Of a DNA stretch of 64,000 nt, positions 52,105 through 63,374 are shown piece after piece. The position numbers and the translations under genes were made by a program. The DNA comes from Undaria pinnatifida. Its lineage: Eukaryota > Sar > Phaeophyceae > Laminariales > Alariaceae. Below the pieces are notes generated by a model. The model ran no database searches. It was not told the DNA's origin and worked only from the letters and a program-made list of their open reading frames with translations. The first letter of the stretch is position 1. Every line of letters begins with the position of its first letter. Where the stretch lies: NCBI GenBank assembly GCA_012845835.1, contig JABAKD010000018.1:7540701-7604700 (forward strand), read 5' to 3'.

Positions 52105-52985
52105 TCGCCTAAACCTCTGTTAACATCCCTTCCCCTCCCCCCCCTCCTTTTTGTTTTATTTTTTTCCCCGCTTCCTCTTGCTCAAACGCCCCACCTAACA
52201 TCGAAATCACTTGATATCACCTCATTATCTTTCTGGAGCCATCCATTGCCGCTGCTGCAATTCACCACCCCCCTCCCCCCCCCCCCAACGCCCCCTCCTT
52301 CCCCACCACCCACACCATCGTCTAGACCTAGCACCACGCACACAGCAAACTCCTACATATATGCGACCTGAAGATGTTTTTTAAAAGCCCTTTCGCCCCC
52401 TTCCCCCACCCCCTCACCCCCCCCCTCCCCCCACCCCCTCAAACACTCCGCCCTCTTCTCAGTGGTTGTACGACTCACAGGATATACATGTTAAACTGGT
52501 GCATTCTTTCCGAAACCGTCAGATTTATCCCCTTCAAAGGATTTATGGTTTCCAAGCACAGATTGAGCTGCCCCGCCCCTCCCCCCCCCCCCCCCCCCCC
52601 CGCTCCCTCTTGATCAAACCCAGGCTTCCACGTCCTTAAAAACTCCGCCCTCCCCTCACCGGTTATTCGGCTTACAGGATTCACTTGACAAACTGATGCA
52701 TTTCCTTCCGCAGCTATCAGATTTTGTTCCCCTCAGAAACGGGTTTTATAGTTTCAGCGCACAGACTGACTTTTAATAACATCACTCTGCTGACCCTGAT
52801 AGCTACACTGTAGTTGCAAGGTGAGTCGCCAACATATATATCCTTAATGAGGACACACAACCCGTAATACGCGCGATCGGAGTATCACACAGCTTTCAAA
52901 GATGAGTTTCGACAAAATCTTTGATCTCACAGAGGAGTGTAATTTTTTATTTTTATAATTTTTATTTCTATAATTTACAAAAAAA
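52105..52985 (+). mobile_element. Family B repeat, long copy with C tracts
   Basis: C-rich modules at 52130-52450 and 52570-52605. ACCGTCAGATTTATCCCCTT, CACCGGTTATTCGGCTTACA, CTATCAGATTTTGTTCCCCT, CTTAATGAGGACACACAACC, GGAGTATCACACAGCTTTCA and an AT-rich end. Confidence 0.75.
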
Positions 52986-53154
52986 AACGAGCATCGTGCC
53001 CGTGGGCTGGACCTCCGCTGGCCTGCCACACATACAGGGAGTACACAGAAACTTGCGTACGTACAAGGTAGACCCAAGCAGCCCACTCCAAAAGATAACT
53101 CACACTACTAGGATGTAACACATCTTGTTTCAGTCATCCTGAATTCTAGAGATA

Positions 53155-53410
53155 TCTGGTTTTGTCCCCCTCAATGCGGGTTATATACAGTTTCCGCGCG
53201 CAGAACAAGGCTGCTGAACGTCTTAGTCCTGTTGACTCTGGCACTAGCAGCACGGAAATCACCGAGCTGTATCTTCACGAGGGTACACACAACCCGTAAC
53301 AGGTAGTACACGCAGCTTTCGTAGTGAAGCTGAGTTTTGATAAACAAGAACATTTTTGGTCGATCTCACAGCTGAAGTGTATTTTTTTTATGTATATTTT
53401 TTATATTTAT
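53155..53410 (+). mobile_element. Family B repeat, diverged subfamily
   Basis: TATCTGGTTTTGTCCCCCTC, AGTTTCCGCGCGCAGAACAA, CTTCACGAGGGTACACACAA, GTCGATCTCACAGCTGAAGT. Same subfamily as the reverse copy at 17895. Confidence 0.65.
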
Positions 53411-53551
53411 ATATACAATTTGAAGAGCGTCTTGACCATTTTCTCGAAAATGCCCGGGTACCCTGAGGCACCCTGGTTTTCGTCACCACAACAATTTGCC
53501 ACTCGATCATATCGACCTTTATCTTGGTTTCACTCCCGGCATATCATAGGC

Positions 53552-53940
53552 GTATGTTGTTGTGGTTGTTGTGGTTGTTGTGGTTGTTGTGGTTGTTGTG
53601 GTTGTTGTGGTTGTTGTGGTTGTTGTGGTTGTTGTGGTTGTTGTGGTTGTTGTGGTTGTTGCTGTTGTTGTAGTAGTAGTAGTCACTCTGGAACTGAGGA
53701 ATACCCCAGGGAGAACACACAAATAAACCAAATGTGGTACACTCATATATCACAGCTGACGCAATGCATGCCTCCGCCAGAAAAACATAAAGTGAAATCG
53801 GGAGTCAGCACACAATGTGCCAGGTCCATACTGGTGCATACGTCTCGCTACTCCCGCCTGGAAAAACCGACTAAATACCGCTTGCCAGCCAGGAAAGACT
53901 AACACGTATATATTATTGCACGTATATAGTATGTATACAT
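53552..53940 (-). mobile_element. LINE 3' UTR copy with a TTGTGG hexanucleotide array at its tail
   Basis: A TTGTGG array (53555-53655), TTG and TAG triplets, then GTCACTCTGGAACTGAGGAA, CCCAGGGAGAACACACAAAT, ACATAAAGTGAAATCGGGAG and GCCTGGAAAAACCGACTAAA. The last ~55 bases of the normal LINE end, including the GTGACCACGG motif, have been lost to the array. Confidence 0.8.
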
Positions 53941-53959
53941 GCACGTCTAGAAATATTAT

Positions 53960-54400
53960 AAAAAATGAAAATACACTCCAGCTGTGAGATCGAAGATTTC
54001 GTCGAAACTCATCTTTGCAAGCTGTGTGTTATACTCCGATCGCGCGCATTACGAGTTGTGTGTCCTCATTAAAGATATAGGTTGGCGACTCCCCTTACAA
54101 CTACAGTGTAGCTATCAGAGTCAACAGGGTGATTTTGTCAGTCTGTGCGCTGAAACTATAAAACCCGTTTCTGAGGGGGACAAAATCTGACAGCTGTGGA
54201 GGGAAATGTATCCTTTTATCGAGTGAATCTTGTAAGTCGAATAACCGGTGAGGGGGAGGGGCGGAGTTTTGAAGGACGTGGGGGCCTGGTTTTGATCAAA
54301 AGCGAGCGGTTTTGGAGGGGGGGGGGGGGGGGGGGGGGGGGGGATTTGTGCATGTAAGTTATAATCCTTTTATAGGGGATAAATCTGAGAAATATATACC
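53960..54400 (-). mobile_element. Family B repeat with poly-G tract
   Basis: AATACACTCCAGCTGTGAGA, GTGTGTCCTCATTAAAGATA, CTACAGTGTAGCTATCAGAG, CTGACAGCTGTGGAGGGAAA, AACCGGTGAGGGGGAGGGGC, a G tract (54317-54344), then ATAGGGGATAAATCTGAG. It provides the uninterrupted SINE-1 target sequence. Confidence 0.8.
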
Positions 54401-54659
54401 AGGTATATTGTACCTGGTCTATCATGAAATGTATACCAGGTATATGTATTTTTTTTTTTTTTTAAATATGTACCGTACACTCTGACCATCCGACATTTTC
54501 TTTGCATTAGTTTTCGTGTCGTGTCCGCGTACGTAGTGTACGTGACGATTTTGCCTGAGATGTTGTTACCCCTCGGGTATTTTTTTCTCGGCTGATTCTG
54601 CTGTACGTGCACCCGCAGAGAGTTATTTGGGAAAAAAAAAACCCTGAATACCAAGATAC

Positions 54660-55900
54660 TTGAGCTTCATTCAGTGAGTTTGATCACTTTGGGGTCGATC
54701 TAGTCATCTTTGGGATGTGCGTGATTCACCGTGCCGAACTCGTTTGTCCTACTGCAGTATCATACGCATGTTGCAGGGGTGAAGATCAACGGCCAATTTA
54801 TTTTGACCGCAGTGGGACCAGGCTGGTAAAGGGAAGCATCCATTACGCTAGCCAATGTTTCGGCATAATTGGACTTCTTGAGCATAGTGAAAACCATATA
54901 AGAAAAATGGCACTATTATGATTTGGGCATAACCATGAGCATAGTAAGCCTAAGACAGCATACGCTTGGATTATTCCATACGCACGTATGAGGCATTTCG
55001 GGGTGCTCTGTGAGGGCATTTACACGCCCCCCGAGGGCTCTGGTACGCGATTTGTGGAGAGCATATGAATGAGCATGTCCGCTTGACCAGAAATAAACTG
55101 CACCTAAACGGGCGAAATAATACACACTCTGGGAGTAGCATAGACGCCAAGAATGATGATGAGTGGCCGAAAACAAGGTGGTAGCGTAAGGGGTGCATGA
55201 ACGTCACAAAGTGGAACGAAAAAAAGCTTAATTTTTAGCTCTTATTAGCGGGCACAAAAAACGAACAAAAAAAAACACAACGGATGCTACCGTAGGAGCA
55301 CAACAACAAAAAATGAGCACATATGCGCCAAGAATGAGTATTATTGTTGGCTCAAAACAAAGTTTGCCTACGAAACAGCGCAATGTGGAATGAAAAACAG
55401 CGTTATTAGCTATTTATAATAGCGCTCGGCAAAGAAAACGAAAGAAGAGGCATAATGAATGGATGATGCGTCCGTACGGGCAGGTGCAAGCGAATTTTAC
55501 ACCAGCGTCTCGAAGACATGGCGACACGCACCATCAATCCAGGGCATCACACGAAAAAAAAAAGGGGAAACGGAGCCACAACACTGCTAGAAACGGGGGG
55601 AAAAAAAATGGAGCGTTGTGATTTCCGTGCGCAAAAATCGAGAAAATTTTATTTCTTTTCGCAACCTAGTCTTTGTTGGTTTTTTGTTACCACCCCTATT
55701 CTGCCTTCATAAAAAGCAAAAGTCCGGCTCCCTAAAAAAGAAAAGAGTGTGGATGGTAAGATACTTTTTTCTTGTGTTTCCCCTCTTGCACCACTACTTC
55801 TGATCAACCCACTAACTGTCTGTTGGAAATTTGCTGCGTGACGAGAGGCGAGACAACGGGAGAGAACAGCGTCCAACAACGTTCTCTGAGAGGAACATCT
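54660..55900. other. No recognisable gene
   Basis: Unique-looking. Repeated GAGCATA and AAGAATGA words near 54890-55340 are too diverged to define a unit. Confidence 0.3.
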
Positions 55901-55911
55901 TTTTTTCTTTT

Positions 55912-56125
55912 GTTATTTTTCATCCTCCGGCGGATGGGGGAAAAAAAAAAACTTTGTAAGCTCACCACACTTCTACGTAGACTTTCATACGCGCACGTCG
56001 TGTGTCGATTTAACTCGATTTTGCATGGGGCGTGTCCTTCGGTCCCCCCACTCTAGCGATGGCGCGAGCTGTCCCTGCCGGCGGTCCCCTTTAATAATCT
56101 CCGGCAGCGCAAGCTTGCCGTCATA
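55912..56125 (-). mobile_element. SINE-2 (family G) copy
   Basis: In plus orientation ATCCTCCGGCGGATGGGGGA, CTCACCACACTTCTACGTAG, CGTCGTGTGTCGATTTAACT, CCGGCAGCGCAAGCTTGCCG. Confidence 0.7.
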
Positions 56126-56574
56126 ATTGTACCTGCACGAGACAAAATCTGTAGCGGTCACCCACGGGTGCTACGTACGACAAACGGTACAGAGTGTGAC
56201 ACATCAATCTTCGTGTTGTGCTGATATTAATTATTGCGATTTTCTTGTATGCTTTTTTGTTGTTGTATATTTTAGCTTTCTTGTTGTTTGCAATAAAATT
56301 TATTTTATATTCAAGGCATGTACACACTACTCGTACACACTTTTATTAATAGTGCAGAATTTTGATCGATTGTGCATCGATTTTGTGTACTTGAATTTTC
56401 ATCGGACTGTCGTTTTCTCGGTTTTAGCAGCATGATTTTTATCCCTAGGCCATGGCCATGGGATTGGTTCGCGCATCGATTTGAACTTCCACGTTTGACA
56501 CCATAATCAGATTTTCCCGTCGTGCTGCGAGTGAACTAGAGCCCTTTTCTTGGCCAAGCATATTTTTTTCTTTT

Positions 56575-56810
56575 TCACGGAGACCCCTTGCCCGTAAGTC
56601 TCGTCGGAATGCCGTTCTGAAGATTCATTTTGGCAATATTTCTTTTGTTGTACCTCGTACATAGACCATGCAATTTTGATCGATTCGTGTGCCTCGATTT
56701 TTCCAGTTCACGGAGAATCCTTGCCCGCAAGTCTCGTCGGGATGCCGTTCTGAAGATTGATTTTGCTTGGCAATGTTTTTTTTTGTTGTACCTCGTAGGC
56801 CATGCGATTA
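56575..56810 (+). repeat. ~133-bp tandem duplication
   Basis: CACGGAGAMYCCTTGCCCGY, AAGTCTCGTCGGRATGCCGT, TCTGAAGATT and GTTGTACCTCGTA occur in both units, at 56577 and 56710. Confidence 0.75.
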
Positions 56811-56825
56811 TCAGTGTTCACCGTG

Positions 56826-58045
56826 CTATGATACGAGGTACGTAGCGCTTTTCGGTCAAAAGGGTATACAGTAGGTGGCCCTGTATAGTGGCAACCTGAA
56901 TAGTAAAGTGCCCTATATAGTGGCATGAAAATCTCCTGGCGAAATCTCAACCCGATATAGTGGCACTTTACCACTATTGAGGACGGGGCCCTCAATAGTG
57001 GCATTTTGGGCATCACACACACCCAATAGTGGCAGTTCCAAGTAGTGGGCCCCCCCACTACTGCTGTACCACACCTGCCCACACACACTCTCAGCGGTGG
57101 GCGCCACACGTATCATGCCAGCCTGCGCGGACCTAGAACTGTGTAAACTCCCAAACAAACCACGGGGAGAGAATTTTTTGGTCCCCTAGAACAATACGCA
57201 GAGTCGTGTCACATGGCGTTGGTGACGCCGGGCACTTTCTCCGCAAGGCGAAAATGGCATTCTTAGCAGCTACATTCGCTAGACCGGCACAGCAGTTGGA
57301 CATTAGAGTGTTTACCAACTCGTAGTGCAATCAGTCGGCTAAAGCCTACAGCAGTTGCAGAGCTTCGTGGTGGTGGGGTTGATGCGCCGGGGTGGGGGTG
57401 TTTGAATTTTCTATACTGGCTGTTTCAGTTAGTTTCGCGTCTCTACGTTGCTGTTTTCATGCGTTCTACACGTAGTGTTGAATGTTGAACCCCATGTTAC
57501 ACTGCCCGCCGGACAAAAAATATTGATGTGCCACCTATGATACAATGCGTTTGGACGTGGTTCCTGTGGTCTGCCTGCGCAGAAGAAACAGGTCTTGACC
57601 ACAGAAGGCTCGGTAACCGTTGGATAATCAACGGTAATTTCATGTGTTTCATGCGGATACTGCTGCACACAAATCAACCACGAGTAGTGGAACAGTATGC
57701 ACGGCTTTACCTGTACACAACAGCGTATAATCAGTGTACAGCGTGAACATCGAAGCTCTTTATTCGATATAGTGGCACTATTGCCACTATAGACTGTCTA
57801 ATTGTGGCAATAGTGCCACTATATCGTATAGTGGCACTGCCCTGAATAGTGGCACAGTTCTGTCCTGCCACTATATGCCACTATACAGGGCCACCTACTG
57901 TATTTTGAAACGACCGGGCTCCTTATCTCCAACAATGGTCGGAAAATGTCATCATACGATATCGTATTGTTTTTCAACTCGAATGTCGTTATTGATTTTG
58001 CAACACGTTTTTTTTATACCTAGGCTGGCTGGCCATGGGATTTGA
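56826..58045. mobile_element. Family D fragment interrupted by element E
   Basis: Left part GCTATGATACGAGGTACGTA and CTTTTCGGTCAAAAGGG, right part (from 57903) TTTGAAACGACCGGGCTCCT, GGAAAATGTC, TTTTATACCTAGGCTGGC. In the intact D copy at 4446 these are adjacent. Confidence 0.65.
56869..57900. mobile_element. Element E: 1,032-bp TIR transposon remnant with TA target duplication
   Basis: Perfect 25-bp inverted ends begin CAGTAGGTGGCCCTGTATAG (56869-56893 and 57876-57900), flanked by TA on both sides. Both subterminal regions hold repeated TATAGTGGCA words in either orientation (at least five on the left up to 57050, at least six on the right from 57764), likely transposase-binding sites. The interior (57060-57760) has minus-strand frames of 65 and 82 codons without a recognisable transposase motif. 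TA duplication plus CAGT ends fit the Tc1/mariner-pogo group. Confidence 0.8.
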
Positions 58046-58089
58046 TTGGGTAAAACATTGTGCCGCGCATCGGTCCATATACCTATTTT

Positions 58090-58362
58090 TTTCGCAAGAA
58101 TACATCAAAAGTGTTTTTTTTCTTGTATTTCGTATTTTGTTTTTCTTTGCACACTTCTACGTTCCAGCTTCTGGACAAGCCATGGTCACGGGTGTCGCCC
58201 CTTCTTCCTCCCGCTTCTCGCCTTCGTTTTTTATCACGCATACAAGGGTTCAGCAATCCCACTGCTAGTCGAATTTCCATCGAGTGTTGCTGTCTCACGC
58301 TCCCGCGCTTTGCGCAAGTCAAATTGTGCAAAAGAAAAAGCCCCCACGAATTTATAAACACC
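58090..58362 (-). mobile_element. SINE-1 copy, 5'-truncated
   Basis: In reverse: GAAATTCGACTAGCAGTGGG, TTGCTGAACCCTTGTATGCG, ACCCGTGACCATGGCTTGTC, CAGAAGCTGGAACGTAGAAG and an A-rich tail. The tRNA-like head is absent. Confidence 0.75.
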
Positions 58363-58502
58363 CCTTGCCCCCGCCCTATGATTTTGGGGCTACTCGGAGG
58401 TTAGGGCTAAGAGGGTTGGCGCCTGGTACGAGGTATATCGGTATGCTGTTACTAGTATATTGTAGGGGTTCATGGCTCGTGCACACCCTCAGGAGTGCGC
58501 AT

Positions 58503-58703
58503 TATTTACCCGATTTCACTTTTGTATGTTTCTGGTGAAGGCATGAATTGCGCCAACTGTGATTCCTGCATGTACCACCTTTGTTTGGTTTGTGTTTTTT
58601 TCCTGGGGTATTCCTCAGCTCCAGAGACAGTGACTGAAGCCTGTCCTGTGACCACGGACTTGATTATGCGAGTTAATGTGAGAACAACAACAACAACACC
58701 ATT
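58503..58703 (+). mobile_element. LINE 3' end copy, 5'-truncated
   Basis: CGATTTCACTTTTGTATGTT, GGGGTATTCCTCAGCTCCAG, CCTGTGACCACGGACTTGAT, GTTAATGTGAGAACAACAAC. Confidence 0.8.
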
Positions 58704-58888
58704 AATTACATTGGTGACAGCAGCAACCCCCCCCTCCCCCCCCCCCGGTGGGTCACTGTTTTGTGTTGATGTAATTTTCATACCAGGTATATGTAATAAC
58801 TATTCCTGAAAGTATTTGGCCTGCGGTCTGTTTTGGCACTTGCACTTAGCATAAGGTGTCTCGCGCCAAAAGGGCCAAAGGCGCTCGT

Positions 58889-59084
58889 TGTAACGAAGAC
58901 CACTGATAGGGACGGCTCACGCTATACCTACAATGGGACTCGAAGGGTGCGCCAGCTAGCGTTGGGCTGCGAAAGCAACTGAGCTAAATCGACACACGAC
59001 GCGTATGAAAATACGCGGAAGTGTGGTGAGCTAAAGCTTTATTTTTCCCCATCCGCCGGAGGATAAAAAAAAAAAAAAAAAAAA
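58889..59084 (+). mobile_element. SINE-2 (family G) copy with target duplication
   Basis: A 196-bp copy flanked by GCGCTCGT at 58881-58888 and 59085-59092. It starts at TTGTAACGAAGACCACTGAT, without the hairpin of the 43662 copy, so it is 5'-truncated. It ends CCGCCGGAGGAT followed by about 21 A. Confidence 0.85.
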
Positions 59085-59219
59085 GCGCTCGTAAAAAAGG
59101 CCCAATGCTCGCGGGCATTATTTAGAAATAGATATCTAGATCTCGATCGACTTCTTCTTCTTCTGCCAACTGGCGCTTTTTTTGTTAGCGCTGTCGCTGG
59201 GAAAAAAAACCCTGCTGAT

Positions 59220-59745
59220 TGTGCGTAATAATTTGCCCGACTTTAGAACCCCGTCCTATTGACTGCACATACGACGTATACCCAGTTGGATTTTGTGCCC
59301 GTCCAAAAAGGGTTTTGAAGTTTCTGTGCACAGATTGATTGATACCACGTGTTGTAAGGCTTAGTTTGGGTAAGCTATTGGTTAACCTTTTGCAAGTGGT
59401 CAAACGGACTAACACCACTAACCCGTATAACACACCCCGTTGACCCTGCGGTAGGTTGTAGTTCTAAGGGGAGCTGTCTTTACTGTTTTACGGTGAGGGG
59501 AAATGAAGACGGGAGCCGGCCCATATCCTGGACGAAGACATGCACCCAGTAACACGGGCGGTGGGAGTGTCACACACAGCCGGCAAATATGAGTTTTGAC
59601 GAAATGTTCCAACATCTCACAACTGTCGAGAGGTGTGTTTTAATCTCTTCATCTTTTGTGTTGTGGTAACCTTTTAAACAATGAAGGCACAGCAAAGATG
59701 GGTTTCGACGAAACCCTCCAAATGATCTCACAGCTTAGAGTGTGT
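59220..59745 (+). mobile_element. Diverged family B copy with nested family K fragment
   Basis: GTCCAAAAAGGGTTTTGAAG, CACAGATTGATTG, then the K segment GGCTTAGTTTGGGTAAGCTA at 59358, then ACCCCGTTGACCCTGCGG, GACATGCACCCAGTAACACG, GTCACACACAGCCGGCAAAT. A second terminal segment follows at 59690-59745. Confidence 0.55.
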
Positions 59746-59960
59746 TTTTCAAGTTTTTTTTTTTAGTTGTGTATACACCGCGATATTCAAGCGAAACACT
59801 TGCTGCAGCCACATGCGCATACCCTACATTTCTGATCACACATACTACATAAAGTGTCGTTTTGATGAGGGCTCGTCAAAACTTGATGACCATTTTCAGA
59901 GAAAAACATGCGCAGGGGGTGTGGCTGGCTTAAACACACCCCCAGTAGCTAGTATATATA

Positions 59961-60262
59961 CCGGTCGCCCCAGTGGCGTATCAGGTTATCCTCGAACCTG
60001 GTATAGGTCAGTGTCGCGAGTTTGAGCCCCCCCGAGTGCATACACGTATAAATTCGTAGGGATTTTTTCTTGTGCACAAATTGACTTGCAGCACTGAAAA
60101 CGCGAGGACGTGATTAAGCAACACTCGATGGAGAATCGACGAGCAGTGGGATTGCTGAACCCTATGCGTGATGAAAAATGTAGACAAGAACCGGGAGGGA
60201 GAAGAGACGACACCTGTGACCACGGCTTGTCCAGAAGCTGGAAAGTAGAAATGTGAGAAAAA
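59961..60262 (+). mobile_element. SINE-1 copy, full length
   Basis: CCGGTCGCCCCAGTGGCGTA (A box), GAGTTTGAGCCCCCCC (B box, one change), TTGTGCACAAATTGACTTGC, CGACGAGCAGTGGGATTGCT, CACCTGTGACCACGGCTTGT and a short A run. Target duplication is not clear. Confidence 0.8.
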
Positions 60263-60299
60263 AATTGACACTTTTTTTTCTGTTTTCTATCCCGGAGAC

Positions 60300-60485
60300 A
60301 ACAATAAAGCTTGAGGCCACCACACTTCCACGTTTTTTCATACACGTCGTGTGTCGATTTTTGCTCAAGTGCCTTCGCAATCCCGGCGCTAGCTGGCGTG
60401 TCCTTCGGTTCCAACTGTTAATATAGCGATAGCGCGAGCTGTTCCTACCGACGGTCCACGTTTCTACCCCGTTTGCCCAAGCTGT
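60300..60485 (-). mobile_element. SINE-2 (family G) copy
   Basis: CCACCACACTTCCACGTTTT, CGTCGTGTGTCGATTTTTGC, GGCGCTAGCTGGCGTGTCCT, GCGATAGCGCGAGCTGTTCC in reverse order. Confidence 0.65.
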
Positions 60486-60931
60486 TGTTGTACTTCGAAG
60501 TATACGGAGGCGTGATTATGTCGACCCTGCCTGTCCCTTCAACGTGTTCTTTTTTCAGACCTCCGACGCTAGTTGGTCTGTCAATAGGGTGGCCAACCTG
60601 CAGAGATACACATTATTATCGTGTGTTTTTCAACCATATCGCCCAAGTGACGCCATTGGGGGGCATTCATCGGTATATTTCGCATATTCCAGTTCCATCC
60701 ATTGCGAAAAACACAATGAAAATGTCGGACACCACTAATCTGCCGCCCCCTTGAGACCTCCGATAGTTGGTCTAGGCTGGTTAATCGGCCGCCCGAGTTT
60801 TCAATCGCTTCGCGAAAAAGGCGAAGCCGACGACGAAACACGCAAAAACGGAGCCGCACGACCGCCCCTGCCGGCCTCCTCTCCCGAAAATTGTGATTTG
60901 TCTCGGCTTCGGATTGAGTCTGGGTCAACCT

Positions 60932-61050
60932 ACCGGTTGTTGTTGTTGTTGTTCTCACATTAACTCGCATAATCAAGTCCGTGGTCACAGGACAGGCTCC
61001 AGTCACTCTGGAGCTGAGAAATACCCCAGGGAAAACACACACACAACCCA
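60932..61050 (-). mobile_element. LINE 3' end copy, strongly truncated
   Basis: GTTGTTGTTGTTGTTGTTCT, CACATTAACTCGCATAATCA, AGTCCGTGGTCACAGGACAG, CTCCAGTCACTCTGGAGCTG, CCCCAGGGAAAACACACAC, then unrelated sequence. Confidence 0.8.
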
Positions 61051-61054
61051 GCGG

Positions 61055-61835
61055 TAAAAGCTGGTGGGTGGTGGTTTTATGTTAGAAAGCCTTTAGAAAG
61101 GCCGAGTTTGTCTTTGGAAAAACACGCCACCAAACAGCACGCGACGACGCCGCAGAATCCCCCTCCTGGAGGCGTGTCTAACCGCGTGTTAGAGCAACCT
61201 GATTCCGGAAAAAAAATATTTTGGTTTATAGGGTGGTGATATAATGGTAGGACTGCGCTTACTGTATCATGCAGATATACCCTATTTATACAACTAGAAC
61301 ACGCAGGGTGGTCGTGCGGGGTGAACGACCGATGACCGCTCGGCGTGCCCGACCCGTATCAGTAGAGGTGCGCTATTAATATCATCATGCTATCAGATCT
61401 CCGACCTAACCTCCTCCATGCCATACGGGGTTGCTTGGATGATGTGGCTGCTTGTGATGGCGGGGCTAGCTACTTTGAATCACCTCCTGTATCCACCGTG
61501 AACGCTCTTCAAGCGTGCAACTATCGGATAGTACGATGATAACGTTGTTGGTACGAGTGCGCGTACATTGTGCCTGTCGTACCCAGTACTAGGGCATGAC
61601 ATTGCGTTGTCGAATGCATTACGATGCATTATCTCTGTGCCGTAGCTTGTGACCACAGAGCTGATCTTTCTAGGGTGAAGAATCAGTACGGACACTGGGT
61701 GTGCTGGATGTCGACGAGTAGAAGAACGGTTTAATGTGAAGAACACACACACACACATTCGTGTTGTGGGATAAACGTCACGACCATGTTTTGCTCGTAC
61801 GGTGACGCTAGATTGCCAATACGACACGATTGAGT
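61055..61835. other. No recognisable gene
   Basis: Unique-looking. ATATAATGGTAGGACTG at 61231-61247 resembles a tRNA D-arm but no T-arm or acceptor pairing follows. Confidence 0.3.
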
Positions 61836-61839
61836 TATG

Positions 61840-61928
61840 AATGTGGCACGCTACGCGAGTATGAAAATACGTGGAAGTGTGACGTGAGTTTGTTCTTCAT
61901 CTTCGCCCATCCACCGGAGCATAAAATG
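61840..61928 (+). repeat. SINE-2 3' fragment
   Basis: GAGTATGAAAATACGTGGAA and CCCATCCACCGGAGCATAAA. Confidence 0.5.
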
Positions 61929-62147
61929 CAGTAATAATTAATGTTCTGGCCCCGAACCTGCGAAACCCATACGTACGTACCGTGGTATGACTATCATGTT
62001 GGTTGCTAACGTGGTCTAACGCCGGGTGCGAGGGAAGCCTCTGCTTCAGCGCGATTTCCCATGTATGTAGCGACAGCCGTGCGCGGCAAATCCTACTACT
62101 GTATAGGTGCAGGCAGCACTTGGTTTACTAGGGGACACTACTCTGCT

Positions 62148-62473
62148 GTGTCCCACACAGCAACCTAACAACAGGCGCTCCTTAGCCCAAAAATTGTCGG
62201 GATTCGTCATTTTTGTTTTGGCGTGGTAAAATGAGTTTTTTGTTCCTGGGGCTCTTTCCTCACGTGAAGAGTGGAGCTCTAAATACCTCACCCATAAACT
62301 GTTTGCGAGGGGGGAGCGAGCTGGAAACGCGATCCAATTATTAGCAAACCCCGTGGCCCAGGCACACGAAAAAACGTTGATTACTACGCCCCAAAACAAG
62401 AAATGAGAAATGATGAATCCCGCCGATTTTGGGCTCAGAAAAGGAGCCTCTGTTATGTTGCTGTGTGAGACAC
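62148..62473. mobile_element. Family F foldback element with ~65-bp TIRs
   Basis: Left arm GTGTCCCACACAGCAACCTA, GCGCTCCTTAGCCCAAAAAT, TGTCGGGATTCGTCATT. The right arm is its near complement, ending GTTGCTGTGTGAGACAC. The interior resembles family D in outline (GGAGCTCTAAATACCTCACC, GGCCCAGGCACACG), so F may be a distant relative. No coding frame. Confidence 0.7.
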
Positions 62474-62749
62474 GGAGTACCCCCTGCAGGTCTGCCTATC
62501 TAAGCTTAAGATGAAGCGAGTAAGACCTGCACGGATGCTTTGTGTCCAACACAGCAACCTTCACGAACCATAACATCTCGCCGTGTCCAGCAAATATGTC
62601 GGCCCAAAAAGTGCCTCAAGTGGGCACCCCGATTCAAGAGCGCCCCTTGACAAGCCGAAGAATGCGCTCTCAACTACAACGCGCTCTGATCTATAGTGGG
62701 CATTTTATATATGGCCTGTTGTGTAGTGGGCAATACATGGTCTTCAATT

Positions 62750-62930
62750 TGACGCCAGTCGACGAGAGAAGAAAATGCTGAATTCTTGTCGCGCGATAAA
62801 AATGAAGGCACGTAGACCGTAGGGGAGAGGGGGTACTCGTAGGAGGGCCCGCTATGTGACCCCGGATCTGAGTTCCCAATGGGAGGGAGCATGAGAGTAA
62901 TGCAACGTAAAAATGAATGGGATGGAAAAA
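62750..62930 (+). mobile_element. SINE-like family M, copy 3
   Basis: GTCGACGAGAGAAGAAAATG, CTGAATTCTTGTCGCGCGAT, AAAAATGAAGGCACGTAGAC, TGTGACCCCGGATCTGAGTT (62855-62874) and an A-rich end. Its first third is clearly related to the SINE-1 central domain. Confidence 0.6.
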
Positions 62931-62974
62931 AAAAAATGTGTGGTGGGACAGCTGTAGTGCCGAGTTGACCGCTC

Positions 62975-63064
62975 TTAACCCCCTTAGAGCCCCCAAACCC
63001 CTTCCCATCCTAAATCCAAGTGATTTTATCCCCAAAGACGAGTTTCCAGTTGTAAAGGCGTCAA
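62975..63064. mobile_element. Family C MITE
   Basis: TTAA at 62975-62978 and TCAA at 63061-63064. CCCCCTTAGAGCCCCCAAAC, CATCCTAAATCCAAGTGATT, CAAAGACGAGTTTCCAGTTG. Confidence 0.7.
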
Positions 63065-63181
63065 CTCCCGAAGTCTTAAATCGGGGTACCCTGCTCATCT
63101 GTCTCTGTCGCAGTACGCGCCATACGACAGTTACGACCTGGTATACGACACTTAGTAGTCTACCATAGATCTTTTGGCACA

Positions 63182-63370
63182 TGTTGTTTTCTCATATTAA
63201 CTCTTGTAAAAAAATCCAGAGTCCGTGGTCACACAAGGGTGCTGCAGCCCTAGGAAGATCCGAAAAACCAAATGAAATCGAAATTCGTCCGGGAAATACT
63301 ACGCTTTTTCCCGCTTGAAAACGCACGATACGGAAGAATGCGCACAAGCGAAAAGGTCCAATGTGAAAAC
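63182..63370 (-). mobile_element. Family O retroposon 3' end, copy 2
   Basis: TGTTGTTTTCTCATATTAAC, CCAGAGTCCGTGGTCACACA, CCCTAGGAAGATCCGAAAAA, CGTCCGGGAAATACTACGCT. In reverse it ends with GTGTGACCACGGACTCTGG, GAGTTAATATGAG and AACAAC, parallel to the LINE end although the rest differs. Confidence 0.6.
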
Positions 63371-63374
63371 TGAA

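Noticed and set aside
53555-53660. Hexanucleotide TTGTGG array as a telomeric or interstitial telomere repeat
   Set aside because: It is not a known telomere unit and its position at a LINE 3' end explains it better.
61225-61300. Possible tRNA gene (GTGATATAATGGTAGGACTG)
   Set aside because: The D-arm-like sequence is not followed by a T arm or matching acceptor stem.
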